Below, piece by piece: positions 31,101-37,102 of a DNA stretch of 37,102 nt. The stretch is from Ruthenibacterium sp. (GTDB taxonomy: Bacteria; Bacillota; Clostridia; Oscillospirales; Ruminococcaceae), in the NCBI GenBank assembly GCA_020025255.1, contig JAHHSK010000011.1:1-37102 (forward strand). The letters are read 5' to 3'. The stretch's first letter is position 1, and each line of letters begins with the position of its first letter. Made by a program: the position numbers and the translations under genes. A model generated the notes under the pieces. That model worked only from the letters and a program-made list of their open reading frames with translations, ran no database searches and had not been told where the DNA came from.

Positions 31101-31562
31101 ACGGTGAAAAAGGATAAAAGCGACTGCCTGATCGACATTACCGTGGATGCATACATCCCCGAACAGTATATCCCCGATCCCGCCGGGCGCATTGAAGCGT
31201 ATAAGCGCATTGCCGCGATCGCAGACCGCGCGGATGCCGACGATGTGCTGGATGAGCTGCAGGATCGCTACGGCGATGTGCCCAAAAGTGCACAGGGGCT
31301 GATCGATATCAGCCTGATCCGCGTTGTGGCGGCACGGCTTGGCATCTATGAAATCTCTCAGCGCGGGGATACGCTGATCCTGTATTCCGATCAGCTGGAT
31401 CTGGCAGCCCTGAAGCCGCTGCTGCGCGATATGGGGCGCAGGCTGCTTGTGAATGCATCGGGCAAGCCGTATCTTTCTGTGCGCATCCTTGCGGGTGAAA
31501 AGCCGCTGGATGTGATGAACGCGGTGTTTGAAATCATGGAAAATCCGCCGAAGGAAGCGTAA
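28101..31562 (+). CDS. mfd: Transcription-repair coupling factor Mfd
   Basis: The 1153-residue DNA translocase removes stalled RNA polymerase at lesions and recruits UvrA. Domains in order: UvrB-like N-terminal module (about 1-330), RNA-polymerase-interacting CarD-like domain (about 487-555, IKPGDYVVHQNHGIGIYAGI), RecG-type helicase core with Walker A GDVGVGKTE (639-647, Lys645) and DEEQ (740-743), second helicase lobe with TLIETGVDVRN and YQLRGRVGRSGRKAYAYF, and the C-terminal TRCF domain. Length is full for the family. AAAGGAGG lies 6-7 bases before the ATG. It is co-transcribed with pth; the next gene has its own strong promoter. Confidence 0.97.
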   Translation: MLTRPLKDTPEYKRLLNDVSRPAPAVTALFGMPPTARAQILAALCEDTSRPALVLCAGEAEATRLAEDLEQFGRRAEVFPSRDYVLRAVEGQNHEYEYRRLSVLGNLVGGRTKIVCASAEAVMQYTTPRDEFCGNTLTVRRGDQMPLQTLITRLYGAGYLRRMQVDGPGQFSVRGGIVDIYAPEMKKPHRIEFWDDEIDSIHSFDLVTQRREAQVKKIHISPAREVLFGDVQQTAQLLRTALSKAKPAYAGAMEAAMSRDLAQLDAGTMPAAMDKYLALRYKKPATLFEYFDDPIVFLNEPSAVREAAKGVEFRSGQAHTSLLEEGVLAPGMDRFYEDAAYLVHETSKRSAIVCENFARTVPDMKLVDTVTAQTHSLPPWSGEVSALCDELMPLVEQKYAVAVLAGTKRAAEALARDLESSGLRAQAYEKEPEQLLPGTVGVLEGHLNAGADYPFAKFAVFTSRRHAAAVPQKKKAKNKGLSSLSDIKPGDYVVHQNHGIGIYAGIQRLDMQGVVKDYIKINYDKADTLYVPVTQLDVISRYTAPGDSEHVKLSRLGGDAWNKTKSRVRKATQEMAKELIALYAHRQQAQGFAFPEDGEWQRDFETRFEYDETSDQLTSAAEIKRDMEKPYPMDRLLCGDVGVGKTEVALRAAFKCVMGGKQVAILVPTTILAWQHYTTVLSRMEAFPIKAGLLSRFATPKQQKETLRGLATGEVDIVVGTHKLLQKNVKFHDLGLVIIDEEQRFGVKHKEKLKESFIGVDMLTLSATPIPRTLNMAMSGLRDMSTIEEPPFERRPVETYVMEYDLGVIAQALRRELDRGGQAYYIHNRIDTIDRCAAMLAEQLPNARIATAHGRMDEAALSDVWQKLLDGEIDILVCTTLIETGVDVRNCNTLIIEDADYMGLAQLYQLRGRVGRSGRKAYAYFTFHRDKVLTDVAAKRLSAIREFTSFGSGFRIAMRDLQIRGAGNLLGQSQHGHMEAVGYEMYVKLLNQAIAAEKGETVKKDKSDCLIDITVDAYIPEQYIPDPAGRIEAYKRIAAIADRADADDVLDELQDRYGDVPKSAQGLIDISLIRVVAARLGIYEISQRGDTLILYSDQLDLAALKPLLRDMGRRLLVNASGKPYLSVRILAGEKPLDVMNAVFEIMENPPKEA

Positions 31563-31596
31563 AAAGCTTTGGGCGGGGGAATCTTTGGGAGGATAC

Positions 31597-31625
31597 TTGT
31601 CATTCCCGGTGCAAAGCGGTATAAT
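31597..31625 (+). promoter_or_regulatory. Near-consensus promoter of the foldase-like lipoprotein gene
   Basis: TTGTCA (31597-31602) and a perfect TATAAT (31620-31625) are 17 bases apart. Confidence 0.8.
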
Positions 31626-31682
31626 TATTTCTAATATTGCGGGCGATCGAATTGAAAAAAAGCCCGTGCGGAGGGAAAAATT

Positions 31683-32717
31683 GTGAAGATGAAAAAAATC
31701 ATCGGCATGCTTCTGAGCGCAGTGCTGGCAGTTTCCATGTCGGCCTGTACATTTTCGACCCCGTCGGTCGTTATGACGGTGGAAGGGGAGGAAATCCCCG
31801 CAGGGCTGTACCTGATGTATCAGTATCAGGCTTATACACAGGCTTCCTCGCAGGTGGATGACCCGGCAGTGCCCACCTTGAAAAATACGATCGAGGGCAA
31901 AAAAGCAGAAGAGTGGATCCATGAGCAGACCGTCGAAGGCATCAAGCGCTGCATCTGGACGGAAAAGGCATTTGCGGAAAAGTACGGGGAAATGACGCCG
32001 GAGGAAACCGCTGCAATGGAACAGCAGATCGATTCGATCTGGCAGGCAAACAGCAAGCAGTTTGAGGTTAACGGGATCGGAAGAGAAAGCTATACCCGTT
32101 TCTTCAAGGCGAATATGCAGTACGAGCGCATGATGTATGAAGATCTGTTCGAAAATGAAGCATCGGTCAGCCTGGAAGAGGGCAAGAAGTATATGAACGA
32201 GCACTACACGCGCGTGCAGATGCTGCTGCTGCCGATCGGCAGTGACGACGGGGTGGTGCTGGAAGGCGATGCGCTGGAAGAAGTGAAAACACTGGCACAG
32301 CAGCTGGTCGAAAAGCTCAATCAGGGCGGAAACTTCGATGAGCTGGGCAAAGAAACCCTGCAAAAGGCGTGTGAAATCAGCGGCCGTGCTTATACGGAAG
32401 AATTGCTGGAGGCGTTCCTTTCCAAGGGCTTTGTAAGCGAAGGCTCGCGGGAGTATCCGAAGGAAGTAGTGGAAAAGGCTCTGGCATCCCAAGAGGGACA
32501 GGCGGATGTTTATTACAGCAGCAATGTTCCCATGGTTTACCAGCGCATCGCAAACTTTGCGGACGATGCCGAATACGAAAAAGAATTTAAAAAGGCAATC
32601 GAAAGCGAAATCGTAACCGGACGCTTTGCGGATGCGGTAAAGGAAAACACCGCTTCGTATGAAGTGGTGGAAGATGCAGCGGCTGTCAAAACGTATGCAC
32701 CCTCAAAAATCAAATAA
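31683..32717 (+). CDS. SurA/PrsA-like lipoprotein chaperone
   Basis: The 344-residue precursor has a lipoprotein signal with lipobox SMSAC (Cys22), so it should sit on the outer face of the membrane. The mature part has the helical N-terminal chaperone fold of the SurA/PrsA group, then a middle segment (about 175-290) in the position of a parvulin rotamase domain, with VQMLLLPIG and GGNFDELGKE. The parvulin catalytic residues are not clear, so rotamase activity is doubtful. Genes of this type often follow mfd in Firmicutes. The start is GTG 31683, 7 bases after GGAGGG; ATG 31689 is possible. It ends at a strong terminator. Confidence 0.75.
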   Translation: MKMKKIIGMLLSAVLAVSMSACTFSTPSVVMTVEGEEIPAGLYLMYQYQAYTQASSQVDDPAVPTLKNTIEGKKAEEWIHEQTVEGIKRCIWTEKAFAEKYGEMTPEETAAMEQQIDSIWQANSKQFEVNGIGRESYTRFFKANMQYERMMYEDLFENEASVSLEEGKKYMNEHYTRVQMLLLPIGSDDGVVLEGDALEEVKTLAQQLVEKLNQGGNFDELGKETLQKACEISGRAYTEELLEAFLSKGFVSEGSREYPKEVVEKALASQEGQADVYYSSNVPMVYQRIANFADDAEYEKEFKKAIESEIVTGRFADAVKENTASYEVVEDAAAVKTYAPSKIK

Positions 32718-32756
32718 AAAACCGTCATGCCGCACCCTGCAAAGCGGCAGCGGAAA

Positions 32757-32804
32757 GGAAAACGGCAGCAGCAGCCCCCTGGGGGCTGCTGCTGCCGTTT
32801 TTTT
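32757..32804 (+). terminator. Strong intrinsic terminator after the foldase-like gene
   Basis: AACGGCAGCAGCAGCCC (32761-32777) pairs with GGGCTGCTGCTGCCGTT (32783-32799) around a short loop, followed by a run of seven T. Confidence 0.95.
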
Positions 32805-32851
32805 CAGCGGGCATGCCTGCCCGGGTTGAATTTTTTGCACCGAATGCGTGA

Positions 32852-32880
32852 TTGGAATGCGGCACTGGATGCGGTATCCT
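32852..32880 (+). promoter_or_regulatory. Promoter of the XRE regulator gene
   Basis: TTGGAA (32852-32857) and TATCCT (32875-32880) are 17 bases apart, about 30 bases before the start codon. Confidence 0.55.
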
Positions 32881-32907
32881 AAAGAAGGCCGAAGGGAGGA
32901 AAGAACA

Positions 32908-33705
32908 ATGAGAATCAAAATCGGCACAAAAATCCGTGAACTGCGCAAAGAAAAGAATATTTCACAGGAGGTATTGGCGCAGTATCTGAACGTCAGCTTT
33001 CAGGCAGTAAGCAAATGGGAGCAGGAAATCACCCTGCCGGATCTGGAACTGGTTCCCGCTATTGCGGCATTCTTCGATGTTTCGACCGATGAGCTGCTGC
33101 AATGCAACCGTCTGGAAACAGATAAAAAGGTGGAACGCATCTGCAACACGGCATATCGATACCGCATGGATGCGCCGGAACGGGCAGAGGAGATCCTGCG
33201 CGAAGGCTTGCGGCAGTTTCCGGGCAATGAAATCCTGCTCAACAATCTGCTGTACGTCATCCGCGGCCCGGAACGCAGCAGCGAGGTCATCTCGCTTTGC
33301 ACTACGCTGGTGCGAAGTGCAAAGCAGGAAGATGTGCGGCTGGATGCCCTGCGGATTCTGGCGCAAACCTATTGGGAAACCGGAAGGCAGGAGCTGGTGC
33401 TGCCCACGCTGGAACAAATACCGGAAATCTACTTCACAAAGCTGGAGCTGTGCGCACAGCTGCTGGAAGGGAATGCGGCACTGGATGCCGCCGAACAGCA
33501 GATCATCGTAAGCCTGGAACATCTGCTGACCATGCTGAGGAGGGTAAAGGAACTCACGCAGGAGTCAGATCCACAGCGGGCGGCACGCTGCGAAGATGCC
33601 GCGCGGACAGTGGCGCACGCTATGGAAGGATATGATCCGAAGCTGTTCTGCGCTGCGTTTTTCAGCGATGCGGTTCGGCAGCTGGCTGGCCGGCAAGAGA
33701 GCTGA
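32908..33705 (+). CDS. XRE-family transcriptional regulator with helical repeat C-terminus
   Basis: The 265-residue protein has an N-terminal Cro/C1-type helix-turn-helix (about 3-62: IREL-RKEKNISQEVLAQYL, QAVSKWEQ, PDLELVPAIAAFFDVSTDELL). About 190 residues of amphipathic helices follow (REGLRQFPGNEILLNNLLY and similar), a pattern seen in TPR-like sensor regions of peptide-binding regulators. No known ligand can be assigned. ATG 32908 was chosen because GGGAGGA lies 7 bases upstream; the open frame extends 20 codons further without a ribosome site. It is monocistronic and convergent with the DUF4097 operon. Confidence 0.88.
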   Translation: MRIKIGTKIRELRKEKNISQEVLAQYLNVSFQAVSKWEQEITLPDLELVPAIAAFFDVSTDELLQCNRLETDKKVERICNTAYRYRMDAPERAEEILREGLRQFPGNEILLNNLLYVIRGPERSSEVISLCTTLVRSAKQEDVRLDALRILAQTYWETGRQELVLPTLEQIPEIYFTKLELCAQLLEGNAALDAAEQQIIVSLEHLLTMLRRVKELTQESDPQRAARCEDAARTVAHAMEGYDPKLFCAAFFSDAVRQLAGRQES

Positions 33706-33811
33706 ATCCGATCTCGGCGCACATCGAAAGCAAAGCCCCGGCGGCAAAAGAAAATGAGGCGGCAGGCTCAAAGCACAAGAGCAAACAGTTGCCGGAAAAG
33801 AAAAAGCAAAC

Positions 33812-33864
33812 AAAAAAATCGGCTGTCAAAGAAAGCGTTCTGCTTGGCCTGACAGCCGATTTTT
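33812..33864. terminator. Bidirectional terminator between XRE and DUF4097 genes
   Basis: AAAAATCGGCTGTCA (33814-33828) pairs with TGACAGCCGATTTTT (33850-33864). T-runs occur on both strands (T5 plus, T7 minus). Confidence 0.9.
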
Positions 33865-33906
33865 GCGTTATTTTGGATAAGCGGTATGTTTTTTCAAGCA
33901 GCCCCT

Positions 33907-33941
33907 TTTTGCGGCGCAGCTTCAAGGGATGCGCCGCAAAA
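33907..33941. repeat. Inverted repeat after the DUF4097 gene
   Basis: TTTTGCGGCGCA (33907-33918) and TGCGCCGCAAAA (33930-33941) can pair. The T-rich arm comes first on both strands, so this is not a normal terminator. It lies 16 bases past the DUF4097 stop. Confidence 0.5.
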
Positions 33942-33956
33942 TGCAGAATGGGAAAA

Positions 33957-34793
33957 TCAGTAAAATTCTACCGTGACAGTGCCCAGGCTGCAATCGATTT
34001 CGTATTCGCTGTCGGACGGCTTCGAGCCGAGGATGGAGCGATCCGCAAGACGGCGGTATTCCGTGCCGTCAAAGTTGACGGTGCCAAGGCTGCATGAAAG
34101 CTCCAGATAATGGGTTTGCGGACGTTCTGCCCGCAGATCGACCTTGCCAAGGCCGCACTCCACATCGACCTCGCCGTTCAAAGTTCCCTGCGCTAAGGCA
34201 AAGGTCCCGGCACCGATTTCCACGCTGCATTTCTGCTGGCAGAGGAGCGAATCGATCTCGATCGTACCGGCACCTACCCCAAAGTCTGCTGTTTGGCACT
34301 GCAGCTCTTCGGCATGCAGCACACCTGCGCCGACCGCGATCTCGATCGAATCGAACACCATGTCGCGCGGGATCGTAATGATGAATACATCGTCATCATT
34401 CGGAACATTGTAATTGCGTGTCTGCAGCTCCCATTCGCCGTCCTTGATCCGGTTTTCAAAGCGCGGTGCGCCTTCTACCTGAAGATCGAAGTGATCCCCC
34501 GTAATCAGAAAGATTTCTGCGGCGCCCAAATCGAAATCAAGGCTGGTGACGCCGTCATCGGCTGCCGGGGCATCGTGGGATACCGCGGAAGGATTATTCG
34601 ATGCGGCAAAATCGCTTTCACCGGAGGAAAGATCCGTCAGGGAAGAAGATTCGGAATCCGAGCGGTTTCGGAAGAACCAGCGCATAGAAGCGGGAACACG
34701 GCCGCCGGTAAAAAATCCGATCGTAGAAAGGATAATGCCCAGCGCAAGGCATACTGCGGCAGCGGAAAGTACCATTTTCATAATTTTATTCAT
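33957..34793 (-). CDS. DUF4097-family membrane-anchored beta-strand repeat protein
   Basis: The 278-residue protein has a transmembrane helix at about 7-27, an S/D-rich linker (about 40-80), and a long run of short beta-strand repeats (V-G-A-G-x-x, C-G-L-G-K-V-D-L, C-S-L-G-T-V) typical of the DUF4097 beta-solenoid-like family. Members usually form an operon with a PadR regulator and an HAAS/DUF1700 membrane protein, exactly as here. The biochemical role is not established; links to cell-envelope stress are suggested by context in other Firmicutes. The start lies 4 bases after the stop of the DUF1700 gene, and its ribosome site is inside that gene. Confidence 0.85.
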   Translation of the reverse strand: MNKIMKMVLSAAAVCLALGIILSTIGFFTGGRVPASMRWFFRNRSDSESSSLTDLSSGESDFAASNNPSAVSHDAPAADDGVTSLDFDLGAAEIFLITGDHFDLQVEGAPRFENRIKDGEWELQTRNYNVPNDDDVFIITIPRDMVFDSIEIAVGAGVLHAEELQCQTADFGVGAGTIEIDSLLCQQKCSVEIGAGTFALAQGTLNGEVDVECGLGKVDLRAERPQTHYLELSCSLGTVNFDGTEYRRLADRSILGSKPSDSEYEIDCSLGTVTVEFY

Positions 34794-34797
34794 CGGT

Positions 34798-35505
34798 TTA
34801 ATCCCCCAATTTCAAAGAAATGTACTGCCGCAGACTTCTGCCGCAGTGTTTTGTGAACAGCCATGCCTTGGAAAGCAGCCAACTGAATCCGATCGTCATA
34901 AAAATCCCGATGCCGATGGAAGAAAGGCTCATCCCAAGCATCAGAACCCCGGCGGATGCCGATACGAAGAAAAGCCGGATGCAGCTAAACAGGCATATGA
35001 TTCCGGCACCGGCCGTACAAATGCCTGCGACGATCAGTGCCAGCAGTGTAACAAACAGGGAAAAAACAATACTCAGCACCGCGATCCCAACGGAAAACCA
35101 AATCGGGAAGGTTATAAAAAGCAGGAATATGATTAGAGGAAGGCTGAGCCCGGATACGCGATTCGGTGCGCTTTGCCGTGCCGACAGCGGGCGGGAATCA
35201 TCATAAGCCGAGTAAGCGGGTTCGGTTTTGTATCGGCCTTCGCCAAACCCGCAGGAATCAGCCGAGCCCTGCGGATGCGTGCCTTGCACGGGATCACCGG
35301 CAGGTGCGTGGGCATCGCGGCAGTTTGCGCGCAGGATCTGCGCCACTTTTTGGGGGCTGCCAAGCTCCTGCAGAACGGCATCCTCATTTTCGGCACCGGC
35401 TTCTTCAAAGTATTCGGCATAAAACTGCAGCGCCTGCGCGCGTTCCTCTGCGGAAAAATCCGGCAGTTCCTCCGCAAGTGCATTCAGAAATTCTTGTTTA
35501 TTCAT
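34798..35505 (-). CDS. HAAS/DUF1700-domain membrane protein
   Basis: The 235-residue protein begins with the HAAS signature (MNKQEFLNALAEEL, then F-Y-A-E-Y-F-E-E-A and V-L-Q-E-L-G-S-P-Q-K-V-A) over about residues 1-60. A polar linker of about 50 residues and a block of four to five transmembrane helices (about 125-220) follow. HAAS proteins are encoded next to PadR regulators and are thought to signal or act with them at the membrane; the mechanism is unknown. The ATG overlaps the padR stop (ATGA), showing tight translational coupling. Confidence 0.87.
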   Translation of the reverse strand: MNKQEFLNALAEELPDFSAEERAQALQFYAEYFEEAGAENEDAVLQELGSPQKVAQILRANCRDAHAPAGDPVQGTHPQGSADSCGFGEGRYKTEPAYSAYDDSRPLSARQSAPNRVSGLSLPLIIFLLFITFPIWFSVGIAVLSIVFSLFVTLLALIVAGICTAGAGIICLFSCIRLFFVSASAGVLMLGMSLSSIGIGIFMTIGFSWLLSKAWLFTKHCGRSLRQYISLKLGD

Positions 35506-35819
35506 GCGTCCATCCCTCCAAACAATACGCTTTCAACCTGCTCTTTATACTCCGTCCATTCCTTGCGGCACACCGCAAGCTGCGCAATCCCTTTTTCCGT
35601 AATTCGATAATAGCGTCGGTTTCGCCCGGCAAATTCGCGGTCATAGGTTTGCAGGAAATCTTCTTTCTGCAAACGGCGAAGCACCGGGTACAGCGTGCTT
35701 TCCGATACGGTCATTACCTTGCGCACATCCTGGGTTATTTTATATCCGTATGTGCTTTCGGCAGATACGATGCTCAATACAAGGGCATCCATAAGTGCAG
35801 CGCCCATGTTAAAGGCCAT
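35502..35819 (-). CDS. PadR-family transcriptional regulator
   Basis: The 105-residue protein is a compact PadR winged-helix regulator, of the short type without the C-terminal domain. Motifs: MDALVLSIVSAE, SESTLYPVLRRLQKEDFLQTY, GRNRRYYRITEKG. It should bind a palindromic operator, and a 25-base palindrome covers its own promoter, so it very likely represses its own operon. ATG 35819 has GGAG 9 bases upstream; the TTG two codons earlier is rejected. It is the first gene of padR-HAAS-DUF4097. Confidence 0.92.
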   Translation of the reverse strand: MAFNMGAALMDALVLSIVSAESTYGYKITQDVRKVMTVSESTLYPVLRRLQKEDFLQTYDREFAGRNRRYYRITEKGIAQLAVCRKEWTEYKEQVESVLFGGMDA

Positions 35820-35853
35820 TCGCAATCACTCCGTTCTTTTTTATTTGGTACAA

Positions 35854-35878
35854 CAATATTATACGAGATATAATATTG
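35854..35878. promoter_or_regulatory. Palindromic operator over the padR promoter
   Basis: CAATATTATA and TATAATATTG are perfect 10-base arms around CGAGA, covering the -10 and most of the spacer. A third half-site CAATATT at about 35888-35894 forms a second overlapping inverted repeat with AATATTG (35872-35878) around the -35. Confidence 0.7.
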
Positions 35879-35886
35879 ATTGTCAA
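35858..35886 (-). promoter_or_regulatory. Full-consensus promoter of the padR operon
   Basis: On the minus strand TTGACA (35886-35881) and TATAAT (35863-35858) are both perfect and 17 bases apart. Such a strong promoter normally needs tight repression. Confidence 0.92.
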
Positions 35887-35934
35887 CCAATATTTTTGAA
35901 AAAACAAAAATAACAAAGGAACGGAAATGTTTAT

Positions 35935-35984
35935 GAAAAAAAGCAGCGGTGACGCCTTCGTGAAAGGCATCACCGCTGCTTTCG
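35935..35984 (-). terminator. Terminator of the ppiB-gtrA operon
   Basis: The 18-base arms at 35941-35958 and 35964-35981 pair around a short loop. The only imperfect pair is G-U on the minus strand but a C-A mismatch on the plus strand. A run of seven T follows on the minus strand. Confidence 0.88.
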
Positions 35985-36425
35985 TTATTTTTTTTTGAAA
36001 ATAAGAAGCTTGGAAAACACATAATTCAGAACAATGACCAAAACGTTTGAGAATACCTTTACAAATAAAAACCATACCATGTGGTCGGAATCCCCAAACA
36101 GCATTGCACCAAGCAGATCGACCCCCAGCCACATCACGCAGACATCCAAAGCCATGGTGCCCAAACGGCATGCAACAAAGGAACCGAATTCCCGAATGGC
36201 AGCTTTGCCGCAGCTGCGGCTTTGGAACACCCAGCGTCGATTGGTAAAGTAGGCAAACAGGATGCACAGCAGGTTGTCCAGCAGGGTGTTAATGGTAGTA
36301 GAAAGCCCCGCTGCGCGGAAAACGATCCCCAGAAGGATGTTCAGTGCCGTGGTAAGCCCGCCGAAAATCAAATAGGTGAGCTGTTCATGATATCGATTCC
36401 AAAGCTGTTTTGCTTTTTGCTGCAT
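35985..36425 (-). CDS. GtrA-family membrane protein
   Basis: The 146-residue protein has four transmembrane helices and the GtrA pattern (YLIFGGLTTALNILLGIVF, then FAYFTNRRWVFQS, and KVFSNVLVIVLNYVFSKLLIF near the end). GtrA proteins are thought to flip lipid-linked sugars or help glycosyltransferases that decorate the cell wall. The ATG overlaps the stop of the upstream ppiB by one base (TAATG), so translation is coupled. Its C-terminus is followed within a few bases by the terminator. Confidence 0.9.
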   Translation of the reverse strand: MQQKAKQLWNRYHEQLTYLIFGGLTTALNILLGIVFRAAGLSTTINTLLDNLLCILFAYFTNRRWVFQSRSCGKAAIREFGSFVACRLGTMALDVCVMWLGVDLLGAMLFGDSDHMVWFLFVKVFSNVLVIVLNYVFSKLLIFKKK

Positions 36426-36898
36426 TATTCGATCACTCTCACGGTCTTCATTACAACAGGGGATGTGGGCTTATCGTTCCAATCGGTTGGCGTGGATGCA
36501 ATTTCATCCACCACATCCATGCCTTCTACAACATGGCCGAATGCCGCGTAGTTGCCATCCAAATGCGGAGCATCAGCATGCATGATGAAGAACTGGCTGC
36601 CGGCAGAGTTCGGCATCATGCTGCGCGCCATGCTGATAACGCCGCGGGTATGGCGCAAAGGGTTGTTTACGCCGTTGGAGGAAAATTCACCCTTGATGCC
36701 GTAGCCCGGGCCGCCCATGCCGGTGCCTTCGGGGCAGCCGCCCTGAATCATAAAGCCGGGGATGATGCGGTGGAACGTCAGGCCGTCATAGAAGTGTTCG
36801 CCCACAAGCTTAAGAAAGTTTTCAACGGTGATCGGTGCCGCAGAAGGATCCAGTTCAATGCGGATCGTTTTGCCGTTTTCCATGGTAATTTCAATCAT
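36425..36898 (-). CDS. ppiB: Cyclophilin-type peptidyl-prolyl isomerase
   Basis: The 157-residue cytoplasmic protein is a complete small cyclophilin that catalyses proline isomerisation in protein folding. Motifs: FHRIIPGFMIQGGCP with the catalytic Arg, the GYGIKGEF loop, GVISMARSMMPNSAGSQFFIM, and a C-terminal HLDGNYAAFGHVVEGMDVVD. No signal peptide is present. ATG 36898 follows CGGAG by about 9 bases; the open frame continues upstream through the promoter and is not coding. It is the first gene of a two-gene operon with gtrA. Confidence 0.95.
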   Translation of the reverse strand: MIEITMENGKTIRIELDPSAAPITVENFLKLVGEHFYDGLTFHRIIPGFMIQGGCPEGTGMGGPGYGIKGEFSSNGVNNPLRHTRGVISMARSMMPNSAGSQFFIMHADAPHLDGNYAAFGHVVEGMDVVDEIASTPTDWNDKPTSPVVMKTVRVIE

Positions 36899-36967
36899 AT
36901 CAAATAGCTCCGTTTCTGTTTTGCATATTTTGCTCCGTGCAAAAAGCACAGCCGCAGATATATGTTC

Positions 36968-36995
36968 AGTATAGCACAAAATCAGGGCAGAGCAA
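36968..36995 (-). promoter_or_regulatory. Promoter of the ppiB-gtrA operon
   Basis: On the minus strand TTGCTC (36995-36990) and TATACT (36973-36968) are 16 bases apart, about 65 bases before the start codon. Confidence 0.65.
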
Positions 36996-37007
36996 ATAGA
37001 TTTTAAT

Positions 37008-37024
37008 GCAGGAAACCTTCCTGC
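37008..37024 (-). terminator. Small hairpin, possible terminator of the right-edge gene
   Basis: GCAGGAA and TTCCTGC pair around a 3-base loop; the following minus-strand sequence (ATTAAAAT) is only mildly T-rich. A second small inverted repeat lies at about 37031-37046. Confidence 0.4.
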
Positions 37025-37057
37025 GGGCAAACGGAACCTCCGGTTTCGGCGCAAAAA

Positions 37058-37102
37058 TTACCAGCGTGCGCGCGTTTCAACCACCTTGCCGGCGATATAA
37101 AG
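37058..37102 (-). CDS. C-terminal end of an unidentified gene (partial)
   Basis: The minus strand entering from the right edge reads LYIAGKVVETRARW and then a TAA stop. Only 14 codons are present, too few to name the protein. It is listed because a stop followed by small hairpins and then the ppiB promoter is the layout of a gene end. Confidence 0.4.
   Translation of the reverse strand, partial: LYIAGKVVETRARW

Noticed and set aside
29139..32492. Open frame of 1117 codons on the minus strand opposite mfd
   Set aside because: mfd has all family motifs in the other direction. The antisense frame stays open because the codon bias avoids the complements of stop codons; it is rich in Cys, His, Arg and Gln with no recognisable domain and no ribosome site.
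31683..32717. Firm assignment as PrsA rotamase
   Set aside because: The parvulin active-site residues are not evident, so only a SurA/PrsA-like chaperone is claimed.
1..37102. CRISPR arrays, tRNA or rRNA genes
   Set aside because: No regularly spaced direct repeats and no T-arm or rRNA-like sequences were seen on reading both strands; very divergent ones could be missed by eye.

Overview
The window is a stretch of chromosome from a low-oxygen Firmicute. It is most likely a gut clostridium of the Oscillospiraceae/Ruminococcaceae type. This is inferred from strong AGGAGG-type ribosome sites, several TTG/GTG starts, PPDK-type pyruvate metabolism, the pth-mfd-foldase order, YesM/YesN-type regulation, a PadR/HAAS/DUF4097 operon, a DUF4358 lipoprotein and an ECF vitamin-transporter subunit. 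The genus cannot be fixed from the sequence alone. No tRNA, rRNA or CRISPR array was seen.

Left part (1-12.7 kb) is mostly housekeeping. It runs: the last codons of a probable ftsH; a small membrane protein; a GT2 glycosyltransferase followed by an RpiB-family isomerase that has lost the usual histidines; a HAD-IIA phosphatase; a DUF4358 lipoprotein; a membrane-anchored glycerophosphodiesterase; an OmpR-type two-component system; a mini membrane protein; mutY; an ECF S-component with a structured, riboswitch-like leader; a uridine-kinase-like P-loop protein; an MFS transporter; and a membrane-anchored leucine-rich-repeat protein. Many gene pairs are separated by bidirectional terminators.

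The middle (12.77-23.82 kb) is the most distinctive part, a self-contained glycan-uptake locus. One strand carries two ABC sugar permeases, a GH110-like right-handed beta-helix enzyme and a DUF4091/GH123-like enzyme in one tight operon. The other strand carries the lipoprotein sugar-binding protein, then a YesM-type sensor kinase and a YesN/AraC-type regulator. Neither enzyme has a signal peptide, so the inferred scheme is import of an intact oligosaccharide and its dismantling in the cytoplasm. The MalG-type permease carries an extra domain of about 150 residues outside the membrane. No ATPase gene is present, so a shared MsmX-type ATPase is expected elsewhere.

The right part (23.8-37.1 kb) begins with a decayed IS3-family element. 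It continues with ppdK (TTG start, with a palindrome just past its promoter), pth, mfd, a SurA/PrsA-like lipoprotein, an XRE regulator with a helical C-terminal region, the padR-HAAS-DUF4097 operon with a strong palindromic operator on its promoter, and a ppiB-gtrA operon. A few codons of an unidentified gene close the window.
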